Shown here one piece after another: positions 8,790-17,128 of a stretch of 64,000 nt of DNA. Each line of letters opens with the position of its first letter. The stretch's first letter is position 1. The stretch covers positions 186,001 to 250,000 of the forward strand of contig NZ_BMML01000007.1 of NCBI RefSeq assembly GCF_014645815.1, written 5' to 3'. Position numbers and translations under genes: made by a program. Under the pieces are notes generated by a model that saw nothing but the letters and a program-made list of their open reading frames with translations, searched no databases and was not told the DNA's origin. This DNA comes from Streptomyces fuscichromogenes (GTDB lineage: Bacteria; Actinomycetota; Actinomycetes; Streptomycetales; Streptomycetaceae).

Positions 8790-10193
8790 GTGTTGGCCAT
8801 GGCTTTCCCCGTCGATCTACGCCGCTGCCAGGTTCTCGGCCTGGCCGGCACCGCGTTCCTCGCCCTGGGAGGTGAGACAGCCGGCGCCCTCCCGGTGGAG
8901 GACCTGCTCGCACCCAGCTCCGTGCAGGCGGCGTTCGGCCTGGTCGGCGTCTACTTCGGCGTCGTCCTGCTGATCGCGGCGTGGCTGCTGCTCGGCCGCC
9001 TCGTGCGCGGCGCGTCGCCGCCCACCCCGCGCCAGTTGCTGCTGGTCCTCGCGGTGTGGGCGGCCCCGCTGCTGCTCGCGCCCCCGCTGTTCAGCCGGGA
9101 CGTGTACAGCTACCTGGCACAGGGCGCGATGGTCGACGCGCACATGGACGTCTACACGTCGGGACCCGCGCAGCTCGGCGGCCCGCTGGCCGGCGAGGTC
9201 GCGCCGGTGTGGCAGAACACCGCCGCCCCGTACGGCCCGGCGTTCATGGGCGTGGCCTCGCTGCTGTCCGGGCTGACCCGGGGCGAACTCCCGGCCGGAC
9301 TCTTCGGGATGCGCCTGGTCGCCCTGTTCGGCGTCGGTCTGATGGCGGCCGCGCTGCCCCGGCTCGCCCGGCACAGCGGTGCCGACCCGGCCGCCGCGCT
9401 CTGGCTCGGCGCCCTCAACCCGCTGGTGCTGCTGCACCTGGTCGCGGGCGCCCACAACGACGCGATCATGCTCGGGCTGCTGGGCCTCGGCCTGGTCGCG
9501 GCGCTCGGCCGCTGGCCGGTCCTGGGAGCCGTACTGGTCACGCTCGCGGCGCTGGTGAAGGCGCCCGCCGCGCTCGGGCTGCTCGCCGTGATCGTCGTAC
9601 AGGCGCGCAAGGGCCGCAGCCCCGTACGGGCCACCCTGACCACGGCGCTCGCGTCGGGGGCGACGACGGTGGCCGCGACGGCGGTGGCCGGGACGGGGTA
9701 CGGGTGGATCAGAGCGCTCGACACGCCCGTCTCCGCGCACAACTGGGCGCTCAGCAGCCTGCTCGGCCGGGCCACCGGCGCGCTCCTCGAACACCTCGGC
9801 AGCGACCTGGCACCGTTGGCCGTGCCGGCCTGGCATCTGTTCGGGCTCGCGCTCACCGCGGTGACCGTGCTGCTGATATGGGTCCGGCTGCGGCCCCGCC
9901 CGGTCTACGCCCTCGGCCTGAGCCTGGCCGCGGTCGCCGCCTTCGGGCCGGCGATCCGCCCCTGGTACGCCATCTGGGGCCTGTTCCTGATCGCGGCCGC
10001 CGCGCCCAGCACCTCGGTACGGCACCGGGTGGCCGCCGCCACCGGGGTGCTCGCGCTCGCCGTGCTGCCCAGCGGCGGCCCCGCCGACCTCGGCCAGCTG
10101 GTCCTCGCCGTCTCCGGCGGGGTGCTCGGGGTGGTCGTGCTGTGGCAGGCCCACCAGGCCGCGCAGGCCCCGGCCGTGGGACGTACGGCATGA
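8790..10193 (+). CDS. Polytopic polyprenol-phosphomannose-dependent mannosyltransferase, MptB-like
   Basis: Membrane glycosyltransferase of the GT-C superfamily that would transfer mannose from polyprenyl-phosphate-mannose outside the membrane. The protein (467 residues) has about 11-13 hydrophobic segments and the acidic loop FSRDVYSYLAQG (about 108-119) typical of the MptB-like family of mycobacteria and streptomycetes; the loop aspartate is the expected catalytic residue. GTG 8790 or ATG 8799 may be the start. It overlaps the next gene by ATGA, implying translational coupling. Confidence 0.8.
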   Translation: MLAMAFPVDLRRCQVLGLAGTAFLALGGETAGALPVEDLLAPSSVQAAFGLVGVYFGVVLLIAAWLLLGRLVRGASPPTPRQLLLVLAVWAAPLLLAPPLFSRDVYSYLAQGAMVDAHMDVYTSGPAQLGGPLAGEVAPVWQNTAAPYGPAFMGVASLLSGLTRGELPAGLFGMRLVALFGVGLMAAALPRLARHSGADPAAALWLGALNPLVLLHLVAGAHNDAIMLGLLGLGLVAALGRWPVLGAVLVTLAALVKAPAALGLLAVIVVQARKGRSPVRATLTTALASGATTVAATAVAGTGYGWIRALDTPVSAHNWALSSLLGRATGALLEHLGSDLAPLAVPAWHLFGLALTAVTVLLIWVRLRPRPVYALGLSLAAVAAFGPAIRPWYAIWGLFLIAAAAPSTSVRHRVAAATGVLALAVLPSGGPADLGQLVLAVSGGVLGVVVLWQAHQAAQAPAVGRTA

Positions 10194-11536
10194 GGGGCCC
10201 GGGAGGACCTCGGACCGACCGGGGAAGGCTGCTGCTCGTCCTGGTCCTGGCCGCCGCCGTCACCGCGTTCACGGCCACCGTCCCGCTGCTGCGCGACTGG
10301 TTCGACCTGCGCGTCTACTACGGCACCGTGCACACCTGGGTGCACCACGGCGGGCGGATCTACGACTACCGGGTGCCCGGGACCGGGTACGGCTTCACGT
10401 ATCCGCCGTTCGCCGCCGTCGGCATGCTGCCCATGGCCCTGGTCGGGCTGCACCTGGCCATCGCCGCCTCGCTGCTGCTGAACCTGGCCGCGCTGGCGTT
10501 CGTGCTGCGCGTCCTGGCCGGGCCGGGCTGGCGGCGCTGGGGCTGGTACCGCTGGGCGCTGGCGCTGTGCGCGCTGGCGCTGTTCGAACCGTTGCGGGAC
10601 ACCTTCAGCTTCGGCCAGGTCAACCTGGTCCTGCTCGCCCTGGTCCTGACGGACTGCTGTCTGCTGCGCAGCGGGCGGGGCCGCTGGGCCGGGGCCGGCA
10701 TCGGACTCGCCGCCGCGATCAAGCTCACGCCCGCGCTGTTCATCGGCATGCTGCTGATCGGCCGCAGGTGGCGGGCGGCCGGCGCCGCCACGGCCGTGGC
10801 GCTCGCCGCGACCGCTCTCGCGGCCTGGGTCGACCCGAAGGCCTCCCGCTTCTACTGGACGGACGCGCTCTGGGACACCAGCCGGGTCGGCCGGCTCGAC
10901 TACGTCTCCAACCAGTCGCTGCAGGGCGTGCTGGCCCGGCTCGGCCATCCGGACAAGCCGCTGTGGGCGACCGCGGTGCTGCTCACGCTGGCCGTGTGGG
11001 CGTGGCGGACCCGCCGGGCCGTGGCGGCCGGCGACTGGACGGCCGCCTTCGCGCTCACCGGTCTCGCGGCCTGCCTGGTCAGCCCGATCACCTGGGTGCA
11101 CCACCTGGTGTGGGTGCTGCCGTCGTTCGCGCTGCTGGCCCGCGCCGGGCACCCGCGGATCGCGGGCGGCCTCTACGCCGTCATGTGCACCAGCGTGGTG
11201 TGGCTGTGGTTCGACGACGCGTCCGGCATCGACGGGTTCCTCGGCAGCAACCTCTACACCTGGATCACGCTGGCCCTGCTGCTGGGCCTGCCGGCCGGTC
11301 AGTCCCGTCCGGAGCGGTCGCCCCTGATCCGCAGCGCCAGGCTCACGGCGCCCGCGCCGAGCACCGCGAAGCCCGCGGCGATGGCGGTCTGCGACCAGTC
11401 GTCCTCGGGTGCGGTGGCCGCCGCCATCGGCACGGTGCTCGGCCCCGGCCGTGGCCGGGGCCTCGGCCGCAGACCGTCCAGCGAGCCCACCGGGTCGACC
11501 CGGCCCGCCGCCGCGAAGCCCCAGTCGAGCAACTGA
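10190..11536 (+). CDS. GT87-type (DUF2029) mannosyltransferase with long C-terminal tail
   Basis: A second GT-C polytopic glycosyltransferase. The ATG overlaps the stop of the MptB-like gene. Features include a first TM near residues 14-34, the acidic loop DWFDLRVYYGTV after it, the YPPF motif (about 66-69) and AAIKLTP (about 180-186) common in polyprenol-P-mannose alpha-mannosyltransferases of the PimE/DUF2029 group. The last 80 residues are low-complexity (A/R/P/S/G) and come from sequence antisense to the convergent carboxypeptidase gene. The natural end may therefore once have been near 11300. Confidence 0.8.
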   Translation: MRGPGGPRTDRGRLLLVLVLAAAVTAFTATVPLLRDWFDLRVYYGTVHTWVHHGGRIYDYRVPGTGYGFTYPPFAAVGMLPMALVGLHLAIAASLLLNLAALAFVLRVLAGPGWRRWGWYRWALALCALALFEPLRDTFSFGQVNLVLLALVLTDCCLLRSGRGRWAGAGIGLAAAIKLTPALFIGMLLIGRRWRAAGAATAVALAATALAAWVDPKASRFYWTDALWDTSRVGRLDYVSNQSLQGVLARLGHPDKPLWATAVLLTLAVWAWRTRRAVAAGDWTAAFALTGLAACLVSPITWVHHLVWVLPSFALLARAGHPRIAGGLYAVMCTSVVWLWFDDASGIDGFLGSNLYTWITLALLLGLPAGQSRPERSPLIRSARLTAPAPSTAKPAAMAVCDQSSSGAVAAAIGTVLGPGRGRGLGRRPSSEPTGSTRPAAAKPQSSN

Positions 11537-12471
11537 CGGGCCTCGTCGTACACGCCGCCGTCCTGCGGGTTGAGCACCGTCACCAGGAGGGTGCGCCCGC
11601 CCCGCCGGGCGGCGGCGACGAGGGTGTTGCCGGCGTTGCTGGTGTAGCCGTTCTTGATCCCGATCAGGCCGGGGTAGCGCCCCACACCGTCCTCGCCGGT
11701 CAGCAGCCGGTTGGTGTTCTCGATGCCGAACGACCAGCCCGCGCCGTCGGGGAATCGGGCCGCGGCGGTGGAGCAGTACCGCGCGAAGTCGGGGTTGCGC
11801 AGCCCCTCGCGGCCGAACACCGCGAGGTCGAACGCGGAGGACACCTGCCCCGGTGCGTCGTAGCCGTCGGGGGACTCGACATGGGTGTCCAGGGCGCCCA
11901 GCGAGCGGGCGTTGGCCTGCATCCGGGTGACGGTACGGTTCCAGCCCCCGTCGAGCGCGGCCAGCACGTGCACGGCGTCGTTGCCGGAGCTGAGGAAGAC
12001 CCCGCGCCACAGGTCGGACACCCGGTAGGTGTGTCCCTCCTCCACGCCCACCAGGCTGCTGCCCTCGGCGACGTCCGCCAGTTCGGCGGGCGTCACCCGG
12101 TGCTGGAGGTCCGCGGGCAGGGCGGGCAGCACGGTGAGCGCGAACAGGGTCTTCAGGGTGCTGGCCGGCGGCAGCCTGCGGTGTGCCTGGTCCGCCGCCA
12201 GCACCTGGCCGGTGCCCGCGTCGGCGACCAGCCAGGAGAGCGCGGAGAGTTCCGGGAGTTGCGGGGCTCCGAGGTGCGGTCGCACCTGCGTGCCGGACCG
12301 GTAGAGCAGCGACGGGCCGGGTACCACCGCCCTCGGGGGCGGGGCCGGGGCCGGCGCCCCGGTGCCGGCGGCGGCCGTGCCGGGCGCCAGCGCCAGCAGG
12401 CCCGCCAGGCAGACGGAGCAGGTCGACACCGCCGCTCGCCGAGGGATGCGGTGAGAGAATCCGATCGTCAT
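11299..12471 (-). CDS. Serine-type D-alanyl-D-alanine carboxypeptidase (peptidase S11), secreted and membrane-anchored
   Basis: Trims the stem pentapeptide of peptidoglycan. The 390-residue protein has a signal peptide (about 1-35), S104-T-L-K107 (SxxK), S162-G-N164 (SxN) and K273-N-G275 in place of the usual KTG. A C-terminal hydrophobic segment (about 362-382) followed by basic residues suggests a membrane anchor. ATG 12471 is chosen because the signal sequence begins there. Its 3' end overlaps the convergent mannosyltransferase ORF by 238 bp. It lies downstream of rho on the same strand, separated by a tandem-repeat block. Confidence 0.88.
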   Translation of the reverse strand: MTIGFSHRIPRRAAVSTCSVCLAGLLALAPGTAAAGTGAPAPAPPPRAVVPGPSLLYRSGTQVRPHLGAPQLPELSALSWLVADAGTGQVLAADQAHRRLPPASTLKTLFALTVLPALPADLQHRVTPAELADVAEGSSLVGVEEGHTYRVSDLWRGVFLSSGNDAVHVLAALDGGWNRTVTRMQANARSLGALDTHVESPDGYDAPGQVSSAFDLAVFGREGLRNPDFARYCSTAAARFPDGAGWSFGIENTNRLLTGEDGVGRYPGLIGIKNGYTSNAGNTLVAAARRGGRTLLVTVLNPQDGGVYDEARQLLDWGFAAAGRVDPVGSLDGLRPRPRPRPGPSTVPMAAATAPEDDWSQTAIAAGFAVLGAGAVSLALRIRGDRSGRD

Positions 12472-12570
12472 ATGATCAACGTAGAAACGGGGGCGGTGTC
12501 CCGCGCGCTGCGTGGGCCGGTCGGACGCCGTGAGCAACCCGGATGCCGCACGCGCCCGGCTGGATGCCAC

Positions 12571-12650
12571 GCCCGGCTCCGGTCCGAGCCGCCCGGCTCC
12601 GGTCCGAGCCGCCCGGCTCCGGTCCAAGCCGCCCGGCTCCGGTCCGAGCC
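12571..12650. repeat. Four tandem 20-bp repeats between rho and the carboxypeptidase gene
   Basis: Unit GCCCGGCTCCGGTCCGAGCC occurs four times head to tail; copy 3 (12611-12630) has one G-to-A change (GGTCCAAGCC). Each perfect unit contains the dyad GGCTC-CGGTCC-GAGCC, so the transcript can form serial hairpins. The A in copy 3 breaks a base pair of its stem. The block lies 34 bp after the rho stop codon and 100 bp before the carboxypeptidase start. Confidence 0.9.
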
Positions 12651-12683
12651 CGTCAACGGACTCGTGCCGCTGGCGGCCCGCTC

Positions 12684-13832
12684 TCAGCCCGCCGGCAGGG
12701 TCGGCTGCACACGCCGCAGGAAGGCCGCGTTGTCCGGGGTCTCCCGCAGCCGCTCCAGGAGCGTCTCCAGGCCGCTCGGGGTGCCCTCCCGGCTCTGCAG
12801 GGCCCGGCGCAGTCCGCGTACGGCGGTCAACTCGGCCGGGTCGAGCAGGAGTTCCTCGCGACGGGTGCCGGAGGGGGTGATGTCCAGGGCCGGGAAGACC
12901 CGCCGGGAGGCCAGCTCGCGGTCCAGGCGCAGCTCCATGTTGCCGGTGCTCTTCAGCTCCTCGAAGAAGTAGCCGTCGGCCCGGGAACCGGTGTCCACCA
13001 GGACGGTCGCCAGGATGGTCAGCGAGCCGCCCTCCTCGGCCTTGCGGGCGGCGCCGAAGAACCGCTTGGGGCCGAGCAGCGCGCCGGCGTCGACACCGCC
13101 GCTGAGGGTACGGCCGTTGGAGGCGGCCGCGTTGTTGTGGGCCCGGCACAGCCGGGTCAGGGAGTCCAGGAGGATGACGACGTCCCGGCCGTCCTCGACG
13201 AGCCGCTTGGCGCGCTCGACCACGAGTTCGGCGAGGGCGATGTGTTCCCTGGCGGGTCGGTCGAAGGTGGAGGCGTACACCTCGCCGCGCACCGAGCGCC
13301 GCATGTCGGTGACCTCCTCGGGGCGCTCGTCGAGCAGCAGCACCATCAGGTGGCACTCCGGGTGGTTGCCGGCGACGGCGGCCGCGAACTGCTGGAGCAG
13401 CACGGTCTTGCCGGTCTTCGGCGGGGCCACGATCAGTCCGCGCTGCCCCTTGCCGACCGGCGCGAACAGGTCGGCGACCCGTCCGGCGAGCCCGGCAGCG
13501 GGGTGTTCCAGGCGGATCCGCTCGTGCGGGTGCAGCGGGGTGAGATCGCGGAAGTTCCGGCGTCCGCGCAGTTCCCCGGGCGGACGGCCGTTGACGCGCG
13601 TGATCTCGGTCAGGGTGCGCCGGTCGCCGCGGACGCCCTCGACGAGGTCGCCCTTGCGCAGGCCGTGACGGCGGATCAGCGCCGGGGGGACCTGGAGGTC
13701 GGCGGGGGAGGACAGGCAGTCGGGGGCGCGCAGTTGGCCCTTCCCGCCCGGGTCGATGTCGAGGACACCGGTGACGGGCCGGCCCGCGGCTCCGTCCCGC
13801 TGCTGTACGGGGGGTTCGAGTGTGGTGGTCAT
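12684..13832 (-). CDS. Short transcription termination factor Rho (probable second Rho)
   Basis: ATP-dependent RNA translocase that ends transcription. At 382 residues it has the RNA-binding cold-shock-like domain (GVLDIDPGGKGQLR at about 22-35, RRHGLRKGD at 54-62) and a full RecA-type ATPase with Walker A APPKTGKT (136-143), DERPEEV and VILLDSLTRL. The usual Streptomyces Rho carries a long, basic N-terminal extension (about 700 residues in all), absent here, so this is probably an accessory paralogue. ATG 13832 has GAAAGGA 9 nt upstream. A strong promoter lies about 245 bp upstream. Confidence 0.88.
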   Translation of the reverse strand: MTTTLEPPVQQRDGAAGRPVTGVLDIDPGGKGQLRAPDCLSSPADLQVPPALIRRHGLRKGDLVEGVRGDRRTLTEITRVNGRPPGELRGRRNFRDLTPLHPHERIRLEHPAAGLAGRVADLFAPVGKGQRGLIVAPPKTGKTVLLQQFAAAVAGNHPECHLMVLLLDERPEEVTDMRRSVRGEVYASTFDRPAREHIALAELVVERAKRLVEDGRDVVILLDSLTRLCRAHNNAAASNGRTLSGGVDAGALLGPKRFFGAARKAEEGGSLTILATVLVDTGSRADGYFFEELKSTGNMELRLDRELASRRVFPALDITPSGTRREELLLDPAELTAVRGLRRALQSREGTPSGLETLLERLRETPDNAAFLRRVQPTLPAG

Positions 13833-14320
13833 GAGAGGTGGTCCTTTCGAGGACGGAAGACATGAAGGAAGGGGGGAGTGGGCCGCGAGCGGGAGGGGCG
13901 GATGCGCAAGCCTCCGTGCGGCGCGGAACGACACCTCGGAAACGGCGGAGAGGCCCAGGTCACGAGGTGGTGCTGAGAAGCCGACGGCCGGTCGGGAAAC
14001 GACGGGCGAAACGGCTGGAGGAGTGGAACCGGCACTGGGCGCCCGACAGCGGGGCGGCCACACGTGCTGATCGCACTATACCCAGGATTCCGGTATCGTC
14101 AACATGACCCCTCCTGCCGATATTCCCGCCCGGCCCCGCCCCCGGCCGACCCGCCCCGACGCCGTCCGTCGGCTCTCCTCCCGGCCCCGGCGCCCGCGGC
14201 GCATACCAGCCATACGAACCCCCGATGGCGTTTCGCTGACGCATTTCTTGTTCTGGCCAAAGGCCCTACCTACGCTTCCACCACCGCACTTCGGCGGCAT
14301 GGACAAGGGGCTTGGCAATC
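13833..14320. other. Divergent intergenic region between rho and an SDR gene, including the rho leader
   Basis: About 490 bp without a convincing gene. The rho side is an untranslated leader of roughly 235 nt. It contains a 67-68 codon minus-strand frame (14035-13829, GTG start) whose TGA overlaps the rho ATG, but its codon use is not Streptomyces-like. Toward the SDR, AAGGGG at 14304-14310 is the ribosome-binding site of the SDR gene. Confidence 0.5.
14075..14102 (-). promoter_or_regulatory. Consensus-like housekeeping-sigma promoter of rho
   Basis: Minus strand TTGACG (14102-14097), a 16-bp spacer, then TATAGT (14080-14075). This is close to the TTGAC/TAnnnT consensus for the principal sigma factor HrdB. 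Transcription would start near 14068 and leave a 5' leader of about 235 nt before the rho ATG. Confidence 0.7.
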
Positions 14321-15091
14321 ATGGGTCGACTGGCCGGGAAAATCGCTTTCATCAGTGGAACGGGGGCTGGAATCGGCCGGGCCGCGGCACAGGTGTTCGC
14401 GGCGGAGGGGGCCACCGTATTCGGTTGCGACATCGATGAGACGAGCGCCGCGGAAACGGTGGAACTCGTCGAGAAATCCGGCGGTGTGATGCGTTCCCTG
14501 GCGCCGGTCGACCTTTCCACCGAGGCCGGGGCGCGGGAGTGGATCGAGGCCGGGATCGCGGAGTTCGGCGGGATCGACATCCTCTACAACAACGCCTCCG
14601 CCCTGCGCAACGGTCCCTTCGAGACGATGCCCGCCGAAGACTGGTACTTCACCATCAGGAACGAGCTGGACATCCCCTACTTCTGCACGCAGGCGGCCTG
14701 GCCGCATCTGATCGCCCGCGGCGGCGGAGCCGTCCTGAACGTCGCCTCCGTGGCCGCCGTACGCGGCGCGCCGTTCATGCCGATGGTCCCGCACGGCGCC
14801 GCCAAGGGCGGGGTCCTCGCCATGAGCAAGCACCTGTGCGCGGCCGGCGCCCCGCACCGCATCCGCGTCAACACCATCGCCCCCGGCATGACCCGCACCG
14901 CGGCCACCGCACCCTTCCTCGACGACCCGGACGGCCCGAAGGCGCAGCTGGAGGCGCGGATCCCGGTCGGCCGGGTCGGACAGCCCGAGGACATCGCCCG
15001 TGCGGCGGCCTTCCTCTGCTCCGACGAGGCGGCCTTCGTCAACGGCGCCGACCTCATGGTCGACGGCGGCGACAGCGCGATGGCAGGCTGA
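14321..15091 (+). CDS. SDR-family oxidoreductase with altered catalytic tyrosine
   Basis: Rossmann-fold NAD(P)-binding protein, 256 residues. It has the cofactor motif SGTGAGIG (12-19), NNAS (90-93), S143 and the C-terminal VDGG. At the usual YxxxK position it reads H158-G-A-A-K162 and is spaced two residues further from the serine than in classical SDRs, so the catalytic Tyr seems to be His. ATG 14321 has AAGGGG 10 nt upstream. It forms an operon with the VOC gene (6-bp gap) and the MFS gene. Substrate unknown. Confidence 0.85.
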   Translation: MGRLAGKIAFISGTGAGIGRAAAQVFAAEGATVFGCDIDETSAAETVELVEKSGGVMRSLAPVDLSTEAGAREWIEAGIAEFGGIDILYNNASALRNGPFETMPAEDWYFTIRNELDIPYFCTQAAWPHLIARGGGAVLNVASVAAVRGAPFMPMVPHGAAKGGVLAMSKHLCAAGAPHRIRVNTIAPGMTRTAATAPFLDDPDGPKAQLEARIPVGRVGQPEDIARAAAFLCSDEAAFVNGADLMVDGGDSAMAG

Positions 15092-15097
15092 GCGGGG

Positions 15098-15520
15098 ATG
15101 GACGCACGACTCGACCACGTGGGTGTCAACGTACGCGACCTGACCGCCCAACTCGCCTGGTATCAAACGGTTTTCGGTCTGAAGACCGTATTCGAGTTCC
15201 ATCTCGACCACACCGGTCTGGCCGGTGTCGTCCTGGAACACCCGCACGGCTGGCGACTCGAACTGCTCGCCAGGCCCGGGTCCGCGCCCGGCCTCAGGGC
15301 GCCGGACCCGATGACCGCCGTCCTCACCGAGGGGTACGGGCACTTCGCGGTCACCACCCCCGAACTCGACCCCGTGTACGCCGCGTTGGTGGCACACGGA
15401 GCGGGCGAGGTGCTCGCCCCCGGCCCGTCCCCCGAAGCCGGGGTGCGGATGGCCTGGGTCAAGGACCCCGAGGGAAACCTCATCGAACTCATAGAGCGCG
15501 GCACCACTGTTGAACCGTGA
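15098..15520 (+). CDS. VOC-superfamily (glyoxalase/dioxygenase fold) protein
   Basis: Single-chain, 140-residue vicinal-oxygen-chelate protein. LDHVGVNV near the start, GYGHFAVTT in the middle and DPEGNLIELIE at the end supply the His/His/Glu metal ligands expected for the fold. The C-terminal Glu/His pair resembles methylmalonyl-CoA-epimerase and glyoxalase-like members. It lies between an SDR and an MFS transporter, so a role in modifying or detoxifying the compound that the pump exports is plausible but not proved. Confidence 0.8.
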   Translation: MDARLDHVGVNVRDLTAQLAWYQTVFGLKTVFEFHLDHTGLAGVVLEHPHGWRLELLARPGSAPGLRAPDPMTAVLTEGYGHFAVTTPELDPVYAALVAHGAGEVLAPGPSPEAGVRMAWVKDPEGNLIELIERGTTVEP

Positions 15521-15533
15521 GACGGAGTACGGA

Positions 15534-17051
15534 ATGACCGACGCTGTGAAGAAACTGGACGTGGGCACACTCGTGGCCTGCTGTCTGGCAGTCGCCGCCG
15601 CGCAGCTGTGCATTACCGTCCCCTCACCCATCAACGGGGAGATCCAGAGTGCATTCGGAGCCTCGGGATCACAGGTCGCCTGGGTCACCTCCGCATTCAT
15701 TCTGCCCACCGCGATTCTGGAACTGAATTTCGGTGTGGTGGGCGACCTGTTCGGCCGGAAGCGGCTGCTGGTCCTCGGCGGATTCGTGCTGGCAACCGGT
15801 GAACTCCTCAACGCCACCTCGCAGAACATCACCATGCTCTGGATCGGCCAGGCACTCGCCGGTATCGGCGCCGCCGCGCTCTTCCCCAGCTCCCTCGCCG
15901 TGATCGCGGCCGCGACGCCCGAGCAGAAGGACCGTGCCAAGGCGGTCTCGACCTGGGCGCTGAGCATCTCCCTCGCCTCCGCCGTGGGCCCGCTGTCCTC
16001 GGGCATCCTGGCCACGGCCGCCGACTTCCGCTGGGCGTTCGTGCCGCCGGTCGTCCTCGGCGTCGTCGTCGGTTTCGCCTGCTGGGCCCTGGTCACCGAC
16101 TCCAGGGCGCCCGAGGGCCGTGCTCTGGACTGGCCGGGCCAGATCAGCATCGCCGTCGGCCTGACCGCCCTGCTGTGGGGCATCATCGAGGGCGGCGACC
16201 GCGGCTGGAGCAGCCCCTCGATCGTCTTCGCGCTGACCCTCGCCGCCGTGGCCCTGGTCGGCTTCGTGTTGGCGGAGCGGCGCGCCGCGTCCCCGATGTT
16301 CAACCTGGAGCTGCTGAGGATCCCGTCCTTCGCGGCTGCCGCGGTGGTCGCGCTTACCGGCATGTTCGGCTTCATCGGCACCGCCTACTGCGTCTCCATC
16401 CGGCTCGGCGCGGTGATGCACCTCAGCGCCCTGCGTGCCGGCCTGCCGTTCGTGATCCTCCAGCTGATCCCGCTGCTGCTCGCGCCGGTGCTCAGCAGGA
16501 TGCTCACCCGCGTCGAGGCGCGCTGGCTGCTGATGGGCGGCCTGCTGCCGATGGCCGCCGGCCAGTTCTGGATCGCCGCGCTGCCCATCACCACCACCTC
16601 CCTCGCGGCCTTCATCGGCCCGGTGCTGCTGCTCGGCGTCGGCTTCATCTGCGTGGTCTCCTCGCTGACCTCGGCCGCGGTGAACGCCGTGCCGATCGAG
16701 ATGACCGGCATGGCGAGCGGCGCGACCAGCCTGGTCCGCGAGTTCGGCCAGGGCCTCGGCCCGGCCGTGATCAGTACCATCGCGATGAGCGCGGCCTCCT
16801 CCGCGCTGGTCGGCAAGCTGAGCGGCTCCGACGCCGGTATGGAGGCCGCGGCCGGTCCGCTCGCGGTGGTCAACGCGGGCAGCGACAGCGCCCGGGCCGC
16901 CGCGCAGGACGCCCTCGCGCACGGCATGGCCCTGGGCGTGGTGATCTGCGGCTGCGCCTCACTGCTCGGCGCGCTGGTCACCCTGCTGCTGGTCCGCAAG
17001 AACACCGGACGGGCGACGGCCCAGGCGCCGGTGCAGCCGGCATCCGCCTGA
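15534..17051 (+). CDS. MFS drug-efflux-type transporter (DHA2, 14-TM)
   Basis: About 505 residues with some 14 hydrophobic segments. The loop GDLFGRKRLLVLGG after TM2 matches MFS motif A, and WVTSAFILPTAI and LAGIGAAALFPSS are typical of proton-driven 14-TM multidrug exporters. ATG 15534 has a GGAG/CGGA-type ribosome site. It is the last gene of the SDR-VOC-MFS operon and converges on the P450 gene. Whether it exports a P450 product is unknown. Confidence 0.88.
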   Translation: MTDAVKKLDVGTLVACCLAVAAAQLCITVPSPINGEIQSAFGASGSQVAWVTSAFILPTAILELNFGVVGDLFGRKRLLVLGGFVLATGELLNATSQNITMLWIGQALAGIGAAALFPSSLAVIAAATPEQKDRAKAVSTWALSISLASAVGPLSSGILATAADFRWAFVPPVVLGVVVGFACWALVTDSRAPEGRALDWPGQISIAVGLTALLWGIIEGGDRGWSSPSIVFALTLAAVALVGFVLAERRAASPMFNLELLRIPSFAAAAVVALTGMFGFIGTAYCVSIRLGAVMHLSALRAGLPFVILQLIPLLLAPVLSRMLTRVEARWLLMGGLLPMAAGQFWIAALPITTTSLAAFIGPVLLLGVGFICVVSSLTSAAVNAVPIEMTGMASGATSLVREFGQGLGPAVISTIAMSAASSALVGKLSGSDAGMEAAAGPLAVVNAGSDSARAAAQDALAHGMALGVVICGCASLLGALVTLLLVRKNTGRATAQAPVQPASA

Positions 17052-17128
17052 TCCGCCTTCACGCACGCCCCGGCCCGGGGCGGCTCCCTCGGCTGAGCCG
17101 GGGCCGCGAAGTCCGCGGCGGTTCGGCA

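Noticed and set aside
12571..12650. CRISPR array
   Set aside because: Repeats are directly adjacent with no spacers, and no cas genes are in the window.
13829..14035. 67-codon leader protein ahead of rho
   Set aside because: Mixed codon third positions and Pro/Ser/His-rich translation; only its overlapping stop is suggestive, so it is kept as a note.
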